Source of the DNA: Paenibacillus_F chitinolyticus_A
GTDB taxonomy: Bacteria; Bacillota; Bacilli; Paenibacillales; NBRC-103111
DNA length: 64,000 nt
NCBI RefSeq assembly: GCF_045038035.1
Contig: NZ_CP173427.1
Span: forward strand, 5,146,001-5,210,000
Direction of reading: 5' to 3'
Shown here: piece after piece, positions 1 to 7,762 of the stretch
Position numbering within the stretch: the stretch's first letter is position 1
How the letters are laid out: every line of letters begins with the position of its first letter
Translations under genes and position numbers: made by a program
Notes under the pieces: generated by a model
What the model was told of the DNA's origin: nothing
The model's input: only the letters and a program-made list of their open reading frames with translations
The model's database searches: none

Positions 1-544
1 GCAGATACAGGCGGTAGTAGGCTTTCTTCATATCCTCCCACATCGTGTCCGGCGTGTCGCCCAGAAAATCGGAAACATCCAGCACTTTCCCGCGTCCGTC
101 TTCCATCATGACATTTTTGGCATGCAGGTCCTGCGGCACCAGTCCCAGCCTTCGCGCAAAATCGCACGCTTCTTCGATATCGAGAATGACCCGCTCCGGT
201 ATCCGTATCCCCGAACGGATGCAATCGTACAGCGTCCTCCCGTTCATCCGTTTCAGGATGAGGTAGGGCTTTTTCGCATAATGGCAGCGGGAGTACGCGG
301 GGTGCTCGCCCAGCTTACGGTACACCTCGACCTCGTCTTCCCAGCCGTCTCTTCCGGGAGCGTATACTTTAACGACCAGCCCGGGCATGTCCGGATGCGA
401 GACGACAGCCGCGTAATTGCCCGCACCGACTAACTGCCAGGGGGCGGGAAGTTTATGCACCACGACGGGGTCATGGGGCTTTTCGCTTTCAAAGTCGAGG
501 CCGGGCAGAAGCTCCCGTTCGATCTTTTGTATCCATGCTTCCAT
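1..544 (-). CDS. Protein-kinase-like (serine/threonine kinase or phosphotransferase fold), partial
   Basis: The gene runs off the left edge, so only about 181 N-terminal residues are visible. The reading shows a kinase fold in order: a glycine-rich loop GAGNYAAVV near residues 40-48, an ATP-contact lysine at about 59 (LVVKVY), a catalytic loop with D139 and N144 (PQDLHAKN) and a metal-binding aspartate at about 156 (LDVSDF). The usual histidine before the catalytic aspartate is replaced by proline (PQD for HxD). Such small kinase-like proteins occur in Firmicutes, but the substrate cannot be told from sequence. The ATG at 544 was chosen because a GGGAGA site lies just before it. It stands alone here: the next gene on the strand ends at 679 with a terminator between them. 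The fold is fairly sure; the function is not. Confidence 0.7.
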   Translation of the reverse strand, partial: MEAWIQKIERELLPGLDFESEKPHDPVVVHKLPAPWQLVGAGNYAAVVSHPDMPGLVVKVYAPGRDGWEDEVEVYRKLGEHPAYSRCHYAKKPYLILKRMNGRTLYDCIRSGIRIPERVILDIEEACDFARRLGLVPQDLHAKNVMMEDGRGKVLDVSDFLGDTPDTMWEDMKKAYYRLYL

Positions 545-624
545 TTTAGTCTCCCAACGAGTTCTTATGCTCTTATTGTAGAGGGTTCCGGGTACCGATA
601 CAATGGACCTTCCGCTTCCGTAAA

Positions 625-654
625 CAAAAAAAGAGCACGGCGCGCCGCACTCTT
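625..654 (-). terminator. Terminator after the MFS gene
   Basis: A compact GC-rich hairpin read on the minus strand (AGTGCGGCG / CGCCGTGCT, with two wobble pairs) is followed directly by seven T. It lies 25 bases beyond the MFS stop. Confidence 0.7.
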
Positions 655-678
655 CCGGTCCAAGCCGTATGTGCGGAG

Positions 679-1977
679 CTAAACCGGCATGCTTTTATCC
701 GGCGTCTCCGTCTTTGTCCCGCGGCTCTGCCGCTCCAGCAGCACTCTGCGCCCCAGGGTCAGAGCCAGAACGAGCATAACCGTTCCCGTTCCTGCGGCAA
801 TTCCGTACTGCTGAACCCAGAGCGGCAGCCCTTCCGCCTTTTCGTACAGCATACCCCCGAGCAGGGGGCCCAGGAAAGCCGCCAGCCCCGTCAAGGTGTT
901 GTACATGGCGATAAACATCGGCCGCTCGCCTCTCGGCGTATCCCCGATAATGAAATTGAAAGCCAGTTGGTTGAATCCCCCGGTCCCCGCTCCAAGCAGG
1001 ATGTGAACCGCAATCAGCACCGGAAGGACCGGAAACCAGGCGAGCATCCCCCACAGCAGACACGACAACGACAGAAGCGGGAGCGTCCAGAACAGAAGCC
1101 GCCGGTTGCTCCACCGCGCGTTAAGATTTCCCCAGACGTAGAAAGAAATCATCATCGCGGCCGTCTGCAAAACCGTCAGCACGGAAATCGTCTCATAGCT
1201 TACCTGCAGCAGCTTCAGCATGACATACGAAAAGAGCGGCACCGCAATTCCCTGCAAAAACAGCCAGAACGACAGGAACGCCGTCGCCCTGATATACGAA
1301 GTATCTTTCATAGGGCGCGTAAGCATGGGCAGGAGCCCGCTTTCCGCGGAAGGCTCGAAGGGCGGATTCGGATAAAACAGGTAAGCGATTACATTGACCA
1401 CCGCGGCCGTGCCGATCACCAGGTAAAGAACCTCAAACCCCGCCTCGTTACCGAGCTTGTCGAGTATTTGTCCGCCCGCAAACAGGCACAGAGCTCCCAG
1501 AGCGTTCAGCATCATATTCCGGATGCCGAAATAACGGGCCCTCACCGAAGACGGCACCATATCGGCCATGAGCGTCGACCAGACCACTCCTCCGAAGGCA
1601 TTCGAGAGAAACGCCGCCGTATATAAGGCGATATAAGCCGGAATCCACAATTCGCGAGCCAGCACAAGGGGAATTAGCCCCGTAGCCGCCCATAGAATGC
1701 GGTGAAGCCCGCCGAAAACGAGAATCTGCAGCTTCCGGTTTTTCCATCTCTGCATCAGAAAAGCCATCAGAATCTGCCCGGCGTTCACAATCGTCGTCAT
1801 GGCAAGCACAAGTCCGATCTGTGCGGACGTTGCACCGAGATAGAGCAAATAACCCGTCAGGAACGGACCGTTGAGAAGGGTTTGAACCACCGTGGCCGGA
1901 GCCCCTTCGAGAGTCGCGATCCAAAGATGTTTACGGGTCGGGGTAAAACGGTTCCAGGAGCGGGTCTTGGCCTGCAC
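679..1977 (-). CDS. MFS family transporter
   Basis: A 432-residue integral membrane protein with about twelve hydrophobic segments and a charged central loop, the usual size and shape of a major facilitator superfamily carrier. A short basic N-terminus (RSWNRFTPTRKHLW) precedes the first helix, and a basic loop between helices two and three (QRWKNRKLQ) resembles the MFS motif A position. Substrate cannot be predicted; drug or sugar efflux are both possible. Translation starts at a GTG with AAAGGAGAG eight bases upstream. It appears to be a single-gene unit, with a hairpin and T run after the stop and the GtrA-like gene ending about 190 bases upstream. Confidence 0.85.
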   Translation of the reverse strand: MQAKTRSWNRFTPTRKHLWIATLEGAPATVVQTLLNGPFLTGYLLYLGATSAQIGLVLAMTTIVNAGQILMAFLMQRWKNRKLQILVFGGLHRILWAATGLIPLVLARELWIPAYIALYTAAFLSNAFGGVVWSTLMADMVPSSVRARYFGIRNMMLNALGALCLFAGGQILDKLGNEAGFEVLYLVIGTAAVVNVIAYLFYPNPPFEPSAESGLLPMLTRPMKDTSYIRATAFLSFWLFLQGIAVPLFSYVMLKLLQVSYETISVLTVLQTAAMMISFYVWGNLNARWSNRRLLFWTLPLLSLSCLLWGMLAWFPVLPVLIAVHILLGAGTGGFNQLAFNFIIGDTPRGERPMFIAMYNTLTGLAAFLGPLLGGMLYEKAEGLPLWVQQYGIAAGTGTVMLVLALTLGRRVLLERQSRGTKTETPDKSMPV

Positions 1978-2114
1978 GTCGGTAGCTCTCCTTTGAGCCG
2001 GTGCTGTTTTCCGGCTTCGTCAGCAAAATGTTTGCGCTTACGCGTAAGGTAAAAGAAGACGGACAAAAGAAGACATCTTTTATCCGTTACAGAAGTTCAG
2101 GTCCATTATACTGC

Positions 2115-2154
2115 AAAAATTCTCCGCCGTCTGGTATAAAATCCGGCGAATTTT
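2115..2154 (-). terminator. Terminator after the GtrA-like gene
   Basis: Inverted repeat AAAATTCGCCG / CGGCGGAGAATTTT on the minus strand ending in a T run, ten bases beyond the GtrA-like stop. It closes the hydrolase-GtrA unit. Confidence 0.65.
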
Positions 2155-2163
2155 CTGTCCGAA

Positions 2164-2616
2164 TTAAGGCTCCAATGATTCGCCTTCCTTACGCTTTTCG
2201 CCCGGGCTGAAAACCCACCATTTACTGGCGGCGTAATTCACCAGAAGCAGCAGAACCGTCACCGTCAGCTTGCTGAGCAGCATGTTCCAGCCCAGAACAT
2301 TGCTGCACACATAGAGCAGCAGGTAGGACAGCCCCAGACACAACCCGTTGACCAGCAGGAACTTCAATGCCTCCGATACCCGCACCGGTTCTTTGCTGGC
2401 AAACGTCCACTTCCGGTTCCAGAGGTAGCTGTTCAAAGTTCCGCACAAGTACGAGAAAGTCTGAGCCGCTCCGTAATGCAGGTGCAGGCCCGAGAACAGC
2501 AGCCAGAACACGGCCCAGTCCACCGCCGTATTGCCGACTCCCACTGCCCCGAAGCGGAGCAGGCGGAGCATTTCCGGGTTAAGCCGCTTTTTTTGCCCGT
2601 TGTTATCGTTTGTCAC
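2164..2616 (-). CDS. GtrA-like membrane protein
   Basis: A 150-residue protein with four predicted membrane segments. The first helix region (LRFGAVGVGNTAVDWAVFWLL) and the segment FSYLCGTLNSYLWNRKWTF are typical of the GtrA/DPMS-like family, which moves polyprenyl-linked sugars across the membrane or assists cell-wall and teichoic-acid glycosylation. It starts at a GTG only three bases after the stop of the upstream hydrolase, with GGGGAAGAG as ribosome site inside that gene's end, so the two are translationally linked. No glycosyltransferase gene lies beside it here, which is unusual because GtrA partners are often adjacent. Confidence 0.85.
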   Translation of the reverse strand: MTNDNNGQKKRLNPEMLRLLRFGAVGVGNTAVDWAVFWLLFSGLHLHYGAAQTFSYLCGTLNSYLWNRKWTFASKEPVRVSEALKFLLVNGLCLGLSYLLLYVCSNVLGWNMLLSKLTVTVLLLLVNYAASKWWVFSPGEKRKEGESLEP

Positions 2617-2619
2617 GTG

Positions 2620-3381
2620 TCAGCTCTTCCCCTTCTCCCGGATTCCGGTCATCCAGTCTATAATCGCTTCGGCCGTCCGCCGCGTCTGCTCCTCCGGTGA
2701 GATCGAGGCCGCATGATCGCCCTTCTGAGAGCCGTAGCTGCCGAATTGGCCGTGATTCCCTCCCGGAAGGGTCAGAAGCTTGGCGTCTTCCGGCAGGTTC
2801 TTCTTGTTCTTCTCGAAGCTGTCGCGGTTAAGCACGCCGTCCTCCGAACCGGTCACGGAGAGAACCGGAAGCCCTTTATCGCGGAGGCTTCCTTTGTCAT
2901 CGGCGTACGACGCCAGGAAAAACACGCCCCGCAGCCCTTCCGGATGCTCCGCCGCATAGCGGGCCGCCATCACGCCGCCGAGCGAGTGCCCTCCGATGAC
3001 GAACGACTCCCCGGGACGGGCCGCCATCACTTCCGAGGCACGGCCGCCTCCCAATACCGCCAAATTCAGCGGCATTTTGACGACGACCGTGCGGTGCCCG
3101 CGCTGAGCCAGCTCCCGGGCCAGAGGCGCGTAGCTCTCCGGCTTCACCAGGCCGCCCGGGTAGAAGATCACGCCGGGCTCCTTGGGCTCTGCGCCTTCGT
3201 AGACCGTTACATCCTTGCCGTCTGTAACGGTAATACCGCCGCCGCTCCGCATAGCCTCGACCGCCGCGCGGTCCGGCCCGTACGGCCGCAAATAGAATGC
3301 CGCCGCAATTCCGGCGGCGAGTATAAAGATCACCAGCGCCAGGAGCAGCTTTCTGCCGCGCGATCGTCTTTTTCCAGTCAT
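2620..3381 (-). CDS. Membrane-anchored alpha/beta hydrolase
   Basis: A 253-residue protein with an N-terminal membrane anchor (residues about 10-32) and an exported alpha/beta hydrolase domain. The nucleophile elbow is GGHSLGG with Ser133, and the catalytic histidine is probably in GGNHGQFG near the C-terminus; an acid residue lies in SGSEDG-like context (TGSEDGVLN). This fits the dienelactone-hydrolase-like group of small bacterial hydrolases, with an esterase or related activity. The start has AAGGAGGCGGAGA just upstream. It is the first gene of a two-gene unit with the GtrA-like gene, suggesting a surface or envelope role, which is inference. Confidence 0.8.
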   Translation of the reverse strand: MTGKRRSRGRKLLLALVIFILAAGIAAAFYLRPYGPDRAAVEAMRSGGGITVTDGKDVTVYEGAEPKEPGVIFYPGGLVKPESYAPLARELAQRGHRTVVVKMPLNLAVLGGGRASEVMAARPGESFVIGGHSLGGVMAARYAAEHPEGLRGVFFLASYADDKGSLRDKGLPVLSVTGSEDGVLNRDSFEKNKKNLPEDAKLLTLPGGNHGQFGSYGSQKGDHAASISPEEQTRRTAEAIIDWMTGIREKGKS

Positions 3382-3540
3382 TCTCCGCCTCCTTGGATCC
3401 GTTCAGGTAAATTCGTCTTCTCTCCGGTCCGGGCCGTCTCCGCTTTGCCGTTCCGAACCAATGGGTGTCCGCTGTCCTTCTCCGGCCGTTTCCGTCTTCT
3501 TCAACGCCTATCGTATCACAGCTCCGCTTCCCGGCCTACC

Positions 3541-4032
3541 TTATCCCTGGGGTAAGTTTCCGGCGGCCTCGGCGGCGGTCTTTTTAAGGGCATCCACGCT
3601 CTCTCTACCCACTTCGTATACCCCGCCGTCTAACTCCATTCGGGGAGAATCCCCGCCGTTTTGAAACGGCACATAGAGCCTGCGGACTTCATGGACCGCC
3701 GTGGCGACCGGCAATTCCTTCCGCATGCGGACCGACTGGCCGGGCGGCAGCATAAGAAGCAGCCCGGGCTTATCCGGCACATCCCCGGTCAGCTCGGCCG
3801 GACACTTGCAGGGCCCCTTCGCGGTAGATTCTATCACTTCCTCGGCCTCGTCTATCAGACGTTGATACCGGGAATCCGCTTGCGGCACCTCGATGATGCG
3901 GCCATTCCAGTTGAGCACCACTTTCTCAGGAGCAAGCTCGGCCGAAGGCAGCCAAAGCGAGGCGGCTCCGGCCGCAGCTATAGCTAAGATAACGAGTCCG
4001 CCGGACACCGCTGACCATTTGTTCCATCGCAT
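3541..4032 (-). CDS. Hypothetical membrane-anchored protein
   Basis: A 163-residue protein I do not recognise. It has one N-terminal membrane segment (residues about 8-27) acting as an anchor or uncleaved signal, then a soluble outside part. Features are a GPCKCPAE segment with two closely spaced cysteines, a proline/leucine stretch (KPGLLLMLPPGQSV) and a run of strands that looks like a small beta-rich domain. GGGGGT lies five bases before the ATG. It is a single gene between the hydrolase unit and the tRNA-Gly pair. The function is unknown. Confidence 0.7.
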   Translation of the reverse strand: MRWNKWSAVSGGLVILAIAAAGAASLWLPSAELAPEKVVLNWNGRIIEVPQADSRYQRLIDEAEEVIESTAKGPCKCPAELTGDVPDKPGLLLMLPPGQSVRMRKELPVATAVHEVRRLYVPFQNGGDSPRMELDGGVYEVGRESVDALKKTAAEAAGNLPQG

Positions 4033-4182
4033 AAGATACCCCCTGTAACTTTCTTACCCAGTTAAACGGCACAGGAAGGTAAATGTTGCATAATCGGCAG
4101 AGGAATGAAAGGGCAATAAAAAATGCTGGGTCGCTATTCCTGGTGTTAGTAGGGCTGGACGCTTTATCCATCGCGGCCACAC

Positions 4183-4216
4183 AAAAAAAAGCAGCCTCCA
4201 AAAAGGAGACTGCTTT
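4183..4216 (-). terminator. Terminator after tRNA-Gly pair
   Basis: Minus-strand hairpin AGCAGTCTCC-TTTTT-GGAGGCTGCT followed by eight T, 15 bases after the tRNA-Gly(TCC) gene. Confidence 0.85.
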
Positions 4217-4230
4217 TTCTGAATCTTGTA

Positions 4231-4301
4231 AGCGGGTGATGGGAATCGAACCCACGCTACCAGCTTGGAAGGCTGGAGTTCTACCATTGAACTACACCCG
4301 C
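4231..4301 (-). tRNA. tRNA-Gly(TCC)
   Basis: Full cloverleaf on the minus strand: acceptor GCGGGTG/CACCCGC, anticodon loop CTTCCAA with TCC, and GGTTCGATTCC T arm. CCA is not encoded. Confidence 0.95.
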
Positions 4302-4310
4302 AAAGGTGAT

Positions 4311-4385
4311 TGGAGCGGAAGACGGGAATCGAACCCGCGACCCTCGCCTTGGCAAGGCGATGCTCTACCGCTGAGCCACTTCCGC
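4311..4385 (-). tRNA. tRNA-Gly(GCC)
   Basis: Cloverleaf with acceptor GCGGAAG/CTTCCGC, anticodon GCC in TTGCCAA, and encoded CCA at 4311-4313. It is nine bases ahead of tRNA-Gly(TCC), so the two form one transcript. Confidence 0.95.
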
Positions 4386-4528
4386 AAACTTTTCGTTCGA
4401 AGCATTTCCGAATCGACAAGAGATATCATAACAAATAATTCACGAAAACTCAATCCTTTTTCCGTCCAAATTTCAATCCAATTTTTTACACCCCCTGCAA
4501 ACAAGGAAAAACCCTCATTTCCGCGCAT

Positions 4529-4570
4529 AAAAAGAAGGACCGGAGCAGACTTCTCCGATCCTTCCTCTTT
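4529..4570 (-). terminator. Terminator between the kdg unit and tRNA-Gly
   Basis: Stem GAAGGATCGGAG / CTCCGGTCCTTC on the minus strand followed by TTTTTATG. Confidence 0.7.
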
Positions 4571-4649
4571 ATCTGAATGGCTCGCCTAGCCAATTGCCCT
4601 CTTCTCTTTTTACACCGCGCGCAGTTCCCAGTGCGCGGTGTGGGGGCAT

Positions 4650-4691
4650 AAGACGAGGCGGTCAATCACACACCGAACGTCCGCCTCGTCT
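4650..4691 (-). terminator. Hairpin after the aldolase gene
   Basis: Perfect 11-bp stem AGACGAGGCGG / CCGCCTCGTCT eight bases after the stop. The T run is short, so it may be a weak terminator or a 3' end stabiliser. Confidence 0.5.
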
Positions 4692-4698
4692 GTTACTC

Positions 4699-5370
4699 TC
4701 AGGAAAGAGCCGCTTTAGCCTCTTTGAAAGCCTGCGTATATTGGGCCGCTTTCTTCGCGATCAGGCTGAAATCGCCGGTTTTGGACGCATCCGTCGTCAG
4801 ATCCGATCCGATTCCGACAGCGACGGCACCCGCTTTGATCCAATCGGCGAGATTGTCCAGGGATACGCCGCCGGTCGGCATGATGTTAGCCTGCGGCAGA
4901 GGCCCCTTGATGGCCTTGATCACGGACGGCTCGTACAAGTTGCCCGGGAACAGCTTCACGATGTCCACGCCGAGCTCCAGCGCTTCCTGGATCTCTTTGA
5001 CGGTCATCGTGCCCGGCATGACCGGCACGCGGTACCGGTTGCAGAGCGCCACGGTCGCCGGATTCAGCGAAGGCCCCACCACGAACTCCGAGCCGCTCAA
5101 AATGGCCGCTCTCGCCGTTTCCGGGTCCAGAACGGTACCTACGCCGATAATCGCGAATTTGGAGGCGTCCTGCGCCGTGCTGCTGTACGTTTTGGCCAGC
5201 TTTTCAATGGCTTGAAGCGCAAAAGGCACCGTCATCGTCACTTCGATGACTTTGATGCCGCCTTCGATGGCCTGTTCGGCGGCTTCGACGACCTCGTCCG
5301 ACGTTTTGCCTCTCAGAACGGCGACTACGCCCTGTTCCGTAATTTTTTGAATCAGCTGTATTTTTTTCAT
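4699..5370 (-). CDS. kdgA: KDPG / 4-hydroxy-2-oxoglutarate aldolase
   Basis: A 223-residue class I aldolase that splits 2-keto-3-deoxy-6-phosphogluconate into pyruvate and glyceraldehyde 3-phosphate. It shows the family's active-site residues: Arg20 in AVLRGKT, Glu43 in VIEVTM and the Schiff-base lysine at about 139 in DIVKLFPG, followed by the phosphate-binding PTGGVS and VAVGIGSDL segments. Length is normal for the Eda/KdgA family. It lies 125 bases after kdgK on the same strand, so kinase and aldolase act in sequence on KDG from pectin or glucuronate breakdown. No KdgR-type regulator or uronate isomerase is next to them in this window. Confidence 0.95.
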   Translation of the reverse strand: MKKIQLIQKITEQGVVAVLRGKTSDEVVEAAEQAIEGGIKVIEVTMTVPFALQAIEKLAKTYSSTAQDASKFAIIGVGTVLDPETARAAILSGSEFVVGPSLNPATVALCNRYRVPVMPGTMTVKEIQEALELGVDIVKLFPGNLYEPSVIKAIKGPLPQANIMPTGGVSLDNLADWIKAGAVAVGIGSDLTTDASKTGDFSLIAKKAAQYTQAFKEAKAALS

Positions 5371-5495
5371 GGGTCAGTTCATCCTCTCTCTGTCGGTAAA
5401 ATCAGTTTCCGCAAGTAAGAGGCGGCGGATACGCCTTCTATCTGATACGTCCGTATGAACCTCGATCAGACTTTAACGGCAACACAACACGGCGC

Positions 5496-6470
5496 TCAGC
5501 GCTCGATATGACGGCTTCCCTGAAGCACGGCATCGACTTCCTCACGCGTCGGCAAGCCTTCCCAGTCTCCCGGAGCCTGAACGACCAGCGAACCGAGCAG
5601 ACTGCCCAGCTCCATCGCTTCCAGGTGGCTCTTCCCTTGCAGAATGCCGGATAGGAAACCTGCGCAGAATCCGTCCCCTGCTCCGATCGTATCGACGACC
5701 CGCTCCGCTTTGACAAAAGGAACAGAGGACACGCGGCCGCCTTCGATCAGGAACGTTTCATTGTCGCCGCCTTTAAGCACCGTCACGGCCCGAAGCTTGC
5801 TCAGTTTTCCGACGATCTCGTCGAAATCTTCCGTCTCGTAAAGGAGCTTAAGCTCATCCAGACCCGGAAGAAAATAATCGGCCTCCTCCGCCAGGGCCAG
5901 CAAAGTCTCTCTGGCTTCCCCGATTCCCCAGAGCTTAAGCCGCAGGTTCGGATCGAAGCAGACTTTCACCCCGTGCCTTTTGGCCGTGCGGACGGCGGCA
6001 ATCACCGCTTCTTTACAGCTTTCGCTCAGGGCGGGCGTAATGCCGGTTACATGCAAAATTTTGGCCCCGGCTATATAATCTTCATCGAGATCGCCGGGCT
6101 TCATCAGGCTCATGGCCGAATTTTTGCGGTAGTAGTAGACGGAGGCTTTGCCCGATACCGCTTCCCGCAGCATCAAACCCGTCGGCGCCTCGGACGCTAA
6201 TACGGCCTTGGAGACGTCCACGCCTTCGCCGCGTATTTTTTTGAGCACCATCCGGCCGAAAGGATCTTTCCCCAAGCGTCCGAACCACCCGACACGATGC
6301 CCGAGCCGCGCAAGACCTATCGCCACATTGCTTTCGGCCCCGCCGAACGAAGCGGTCAGCTGCGGTGAATATTCAATTCCTTTTCCCGAATCCGGCATCA
6401 GTAGAGCCATCGACTCTCCGAAAGTCACTACATCGGGATAAATAGGGGGTTGCTCTTTGCCTTGCTCCAT
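5496..6470 (-). CDS. kdgK: 2-keto-3-deoxygluconate kinase (PfkB family)
   Basis: A 324-residue PfkB sugar kinase. The N-terminal strand (VVTFGESMALLMP) and GGAESNVAIGLARLG form the sugar-binding part. The C-terminal signature DTIGAGDGFCAGF holds the catalytic aspartate near residue 257 and the anion hole. The FGESM start and the partner aldolase gene point to KDG as substrate, giving KDPG. GAGGTGG lies seven bases before the ATG. A TATAAT-like box on the minus strand at 6710-6715 could be the promoter, though its -35 is poor. Alternative: a fructokinase-like enzyme, less likely given the neighbour. Confidence 0.9.
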   Translation of the reverse strand: MEQGKEQPPIYPDVVTFGESMALLMPDSGKGIEYSPQLTASFGGAESNVAIGLARLGHRVGWFGRLGKDPFGRMVLKKIRGEGVDVSKAVLASEAPTGLMLREAVSGKASVYYYRKNSAMSLMKPGDLDEDYIAGAKILHVTGITPALSESCKEAVIAAVRTAKRHGVKVCFDPNLRLKLWGIGEARETLLALAEEADYFLPGLDELKLLYETEDFDEIVGKLSKLRAVTVLKGGDNETFLIEGGRVSSVPFVKAERVVDTIGAGDGFCAGFLSGILQGKSHLEAMELGSLLGSLVVQAPGDWEGLPTREEVDAVLQGSRHIER

Positions 6471-6816
6471 CGTTTATCCACCTCGACCGTTAGATTCTCG
6501 CAGGCTCAGGCATCGTCCGCAGGCGGTACCCGGCCCATGCTGGCTTCCTTTATTCCCCGGAAAAACGATCCCTTGTCCGCATTATCATGCGCAGAAAAAG
6601 CTTTTTCTTATGGGATCACTCCGTACAGGTTTGTATCTCATCCTTGATTCCGTCATCGGAGAAAGCCCCGGTCTGGATTTGTTAATTTAGAAGAATCCGT
6701 TCCTTCTTCATTATAGCAGAAAGGACTTCCCTTTAGGTATGAAAATGTTCATTCAAACGAAAACGAACGAAACGAACCTCTTTATCACATTCCAGCCGTT
6801 TAAAGAAAAAACAAAA

Positions 6817-6844
6817 GAAAGCCTTGATTGCTCAAGGCTTTCTT
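6817..6844 (-). terminator. Terminator beside the tRNA-Leu fragment
   Basis: Perfect 11-bp stem GAAAGCCTTGA / TCAAGGCTTTC with a four-base loop, followed on the minus strand by a T-rich tail. By position it could be the original terminator of the tRNA-Leu operon, now separated from it by the 10-kb block. Confidence 0.8.
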
Positions 6845-6849
6845 CGTTG

Positions 6850-6910
6850 TTGATGCGTGATGCGAACGAGAGGACTCGAGCCTTTACGGCTGTTACACCA
6901 CTAGAACCTG
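6850..6910 (-). repeat. Partial tRNA-Leu(CAG) copy, left direct repeat of the island
   Basis: These 61 bases match 17002-17062 with four mismatches. The match covers the 3' portion of tRNA-Leu(CAG) (T arm, variable arm, 3' side of the anticodon stem) plus 11 bases beyond the tRNA end, and it stops abruptly after AGAACCTG read on the plus strand. The 5' half of the tRNA is absent. This is the picture left when an element integrates into the 3' end of a tRNA gene: intact gene at one end, 3' fragment at the other. Confidence 0.85.
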
Positions 6911-6962
6911 CTAGCCTCGGCCAGCAGGTTCTATTTTGGCGTATGGGAATGTTCACTGCTCC

Positions 6963-7694
6963 TTATTTTAGATACTTAATAAGCTTGGACCAAAAGGCCG
7001 AATAGTGCTCCCAATTCATAAACTCCAACGATCCCCAGTGCGGCGAACAATCGCTTGCAAACGCCGCCGTCTTTCCCTGGCCGTAAGTTCCAACCGTCAG
7101 AATAGCATCGCCTTCATGGCTTAGCAGTTCCTCTGCCCCCGGCTTAGCGGACAACTTATTATAACCTAGCAGCCTAGGCCATTCTCCCAGATCGTTTACC
7201 AATGGATGCGGCTGCGATACGACAGGCGAGAAGCCGCTCGGCATCTCTACCCGATCATCTTTATCCATCATGACAACCGGCAGCACATCGGCCAATAGCG
7301 TATTTCTATAATTGGCTTTTCCTTCTATCCCCATGAAGGTGAGGTAACCGCCAACCATCAGCAGGCCACCTCCTTCAGCGACATACTGCTTCACAAGCTC
7401 AAGGGCATTCGGAATGATTTGCATTTGATAGAAGGTTGGATTCTGGAGCAGGAATGTGTTTGCACCTACGTCACTCAGCACAATCGCATCATAGGTTTTG
7501 AGCTCTTCCAGCGATTGAGGAAAGCGTACCTGCACTTCATGCGCAGGCATATAAGTGACGTCGATTCCCTCCTGACGCAGACAGGACAGCAAGTAGGTTG
7601 CTCCCTCCTCGTACTTGGTCGAGGTAAAACTGTCATAACCTTTCGTATGAATCATATGCACAACCCAGGATTCGCCAACAAACAAGATCTTCAT
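6963..7694 (-). CDS. Putative glutamine amidotransferase-like protein (GATase1-like)
   Basis: A 243-residue protein from the chosen ATG, read as MKILFVGESWVVH. It has a Rossmann-like alpha/beta pattern: a start strand, DAIVLSDVGANTFLL, a GGGLLMVGGYLTFMG turn where class I amidotransferases carry their nucleophile elbow, and a C-terminal GQGKTAAFASDCSPHW. This resembles the putative amidotransferase family PF07090 (also ThuA-like folds). A classical cysteine nucleophile is not obvious at the turn (GGYLTF), so it may not hydrolyse glutamine. The ATG at 7694 has GGAGGTG ten bases upstream; the longer frame to 7760 has no such site. It is the last gene of the lacI-ABC operon in the island. Confidence 0.6.
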   Translation of the reverse strand: MKILFVGESWVVHMIHTKGYDSFTSTKYEEGATYLLSCLRQEGIDVTYMPAHEVQVRFPQSLEELKTYDAIVLSDVGANTFLLQNPTFYQMQIIPNALELVKQYVAEGGGLLMVGGYLTFMGIEGKANYRNTLLADVLPVVMMDKDDRVEMPSGFSPVVSQPHPLVNDLGEWPRLLGYNKLSAKPGAEELLSHEGDAILTVGTYGQGKTAAFASDCSPHWGSLEFMNWEHYSAFWSKLIKYLK

Positions 7695-7762
7695 CAGTTC
7701 AAGCACCTCCGTATTTTTTATATCACCAGGCCCTACACCTACAGGCCGTCTTGATCCCATTT

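Larger units (their letters stand above)
4386..4698. other. Intergenic stretch with three hairpins
   Basis: No gene is visible. It holds a hairpin ending in TTCTTTTT at 4529-4570 (minus), a GC-rich hairpin at 4612-4641 (ACACCGCGC / GCGCGGTGT) without a T run on the minus strand, and an 11-bp perfect hairpin at 4651-4691 just after the aldolase gene. The AT-rich part at 4390-4500 probably carries the tRNA-Gly promoter. Confidence 0.6.
6471..6962. other. Intergenic stretch: kdg promoter region and tRNA-Leu fragment
   Basis: No gene is visible. The right half holds a terminator (6817-6844) and a partial tRNA-Leu (6850-6910), then a perfect 10-bp inverted repeat at 6903-6932. At 6750-6777 there is a purine-rich run with repeated ACGAA units upstream of the presumed kdg promoter, which might be a regulator site; I cannot assign it. 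Confidence 0.5.

Noticed and set aside
4612..4641. GC-rich hairpin taken as a terminator
   Set aside because: No T run follows on either strand; it is noted only as a hairpin.
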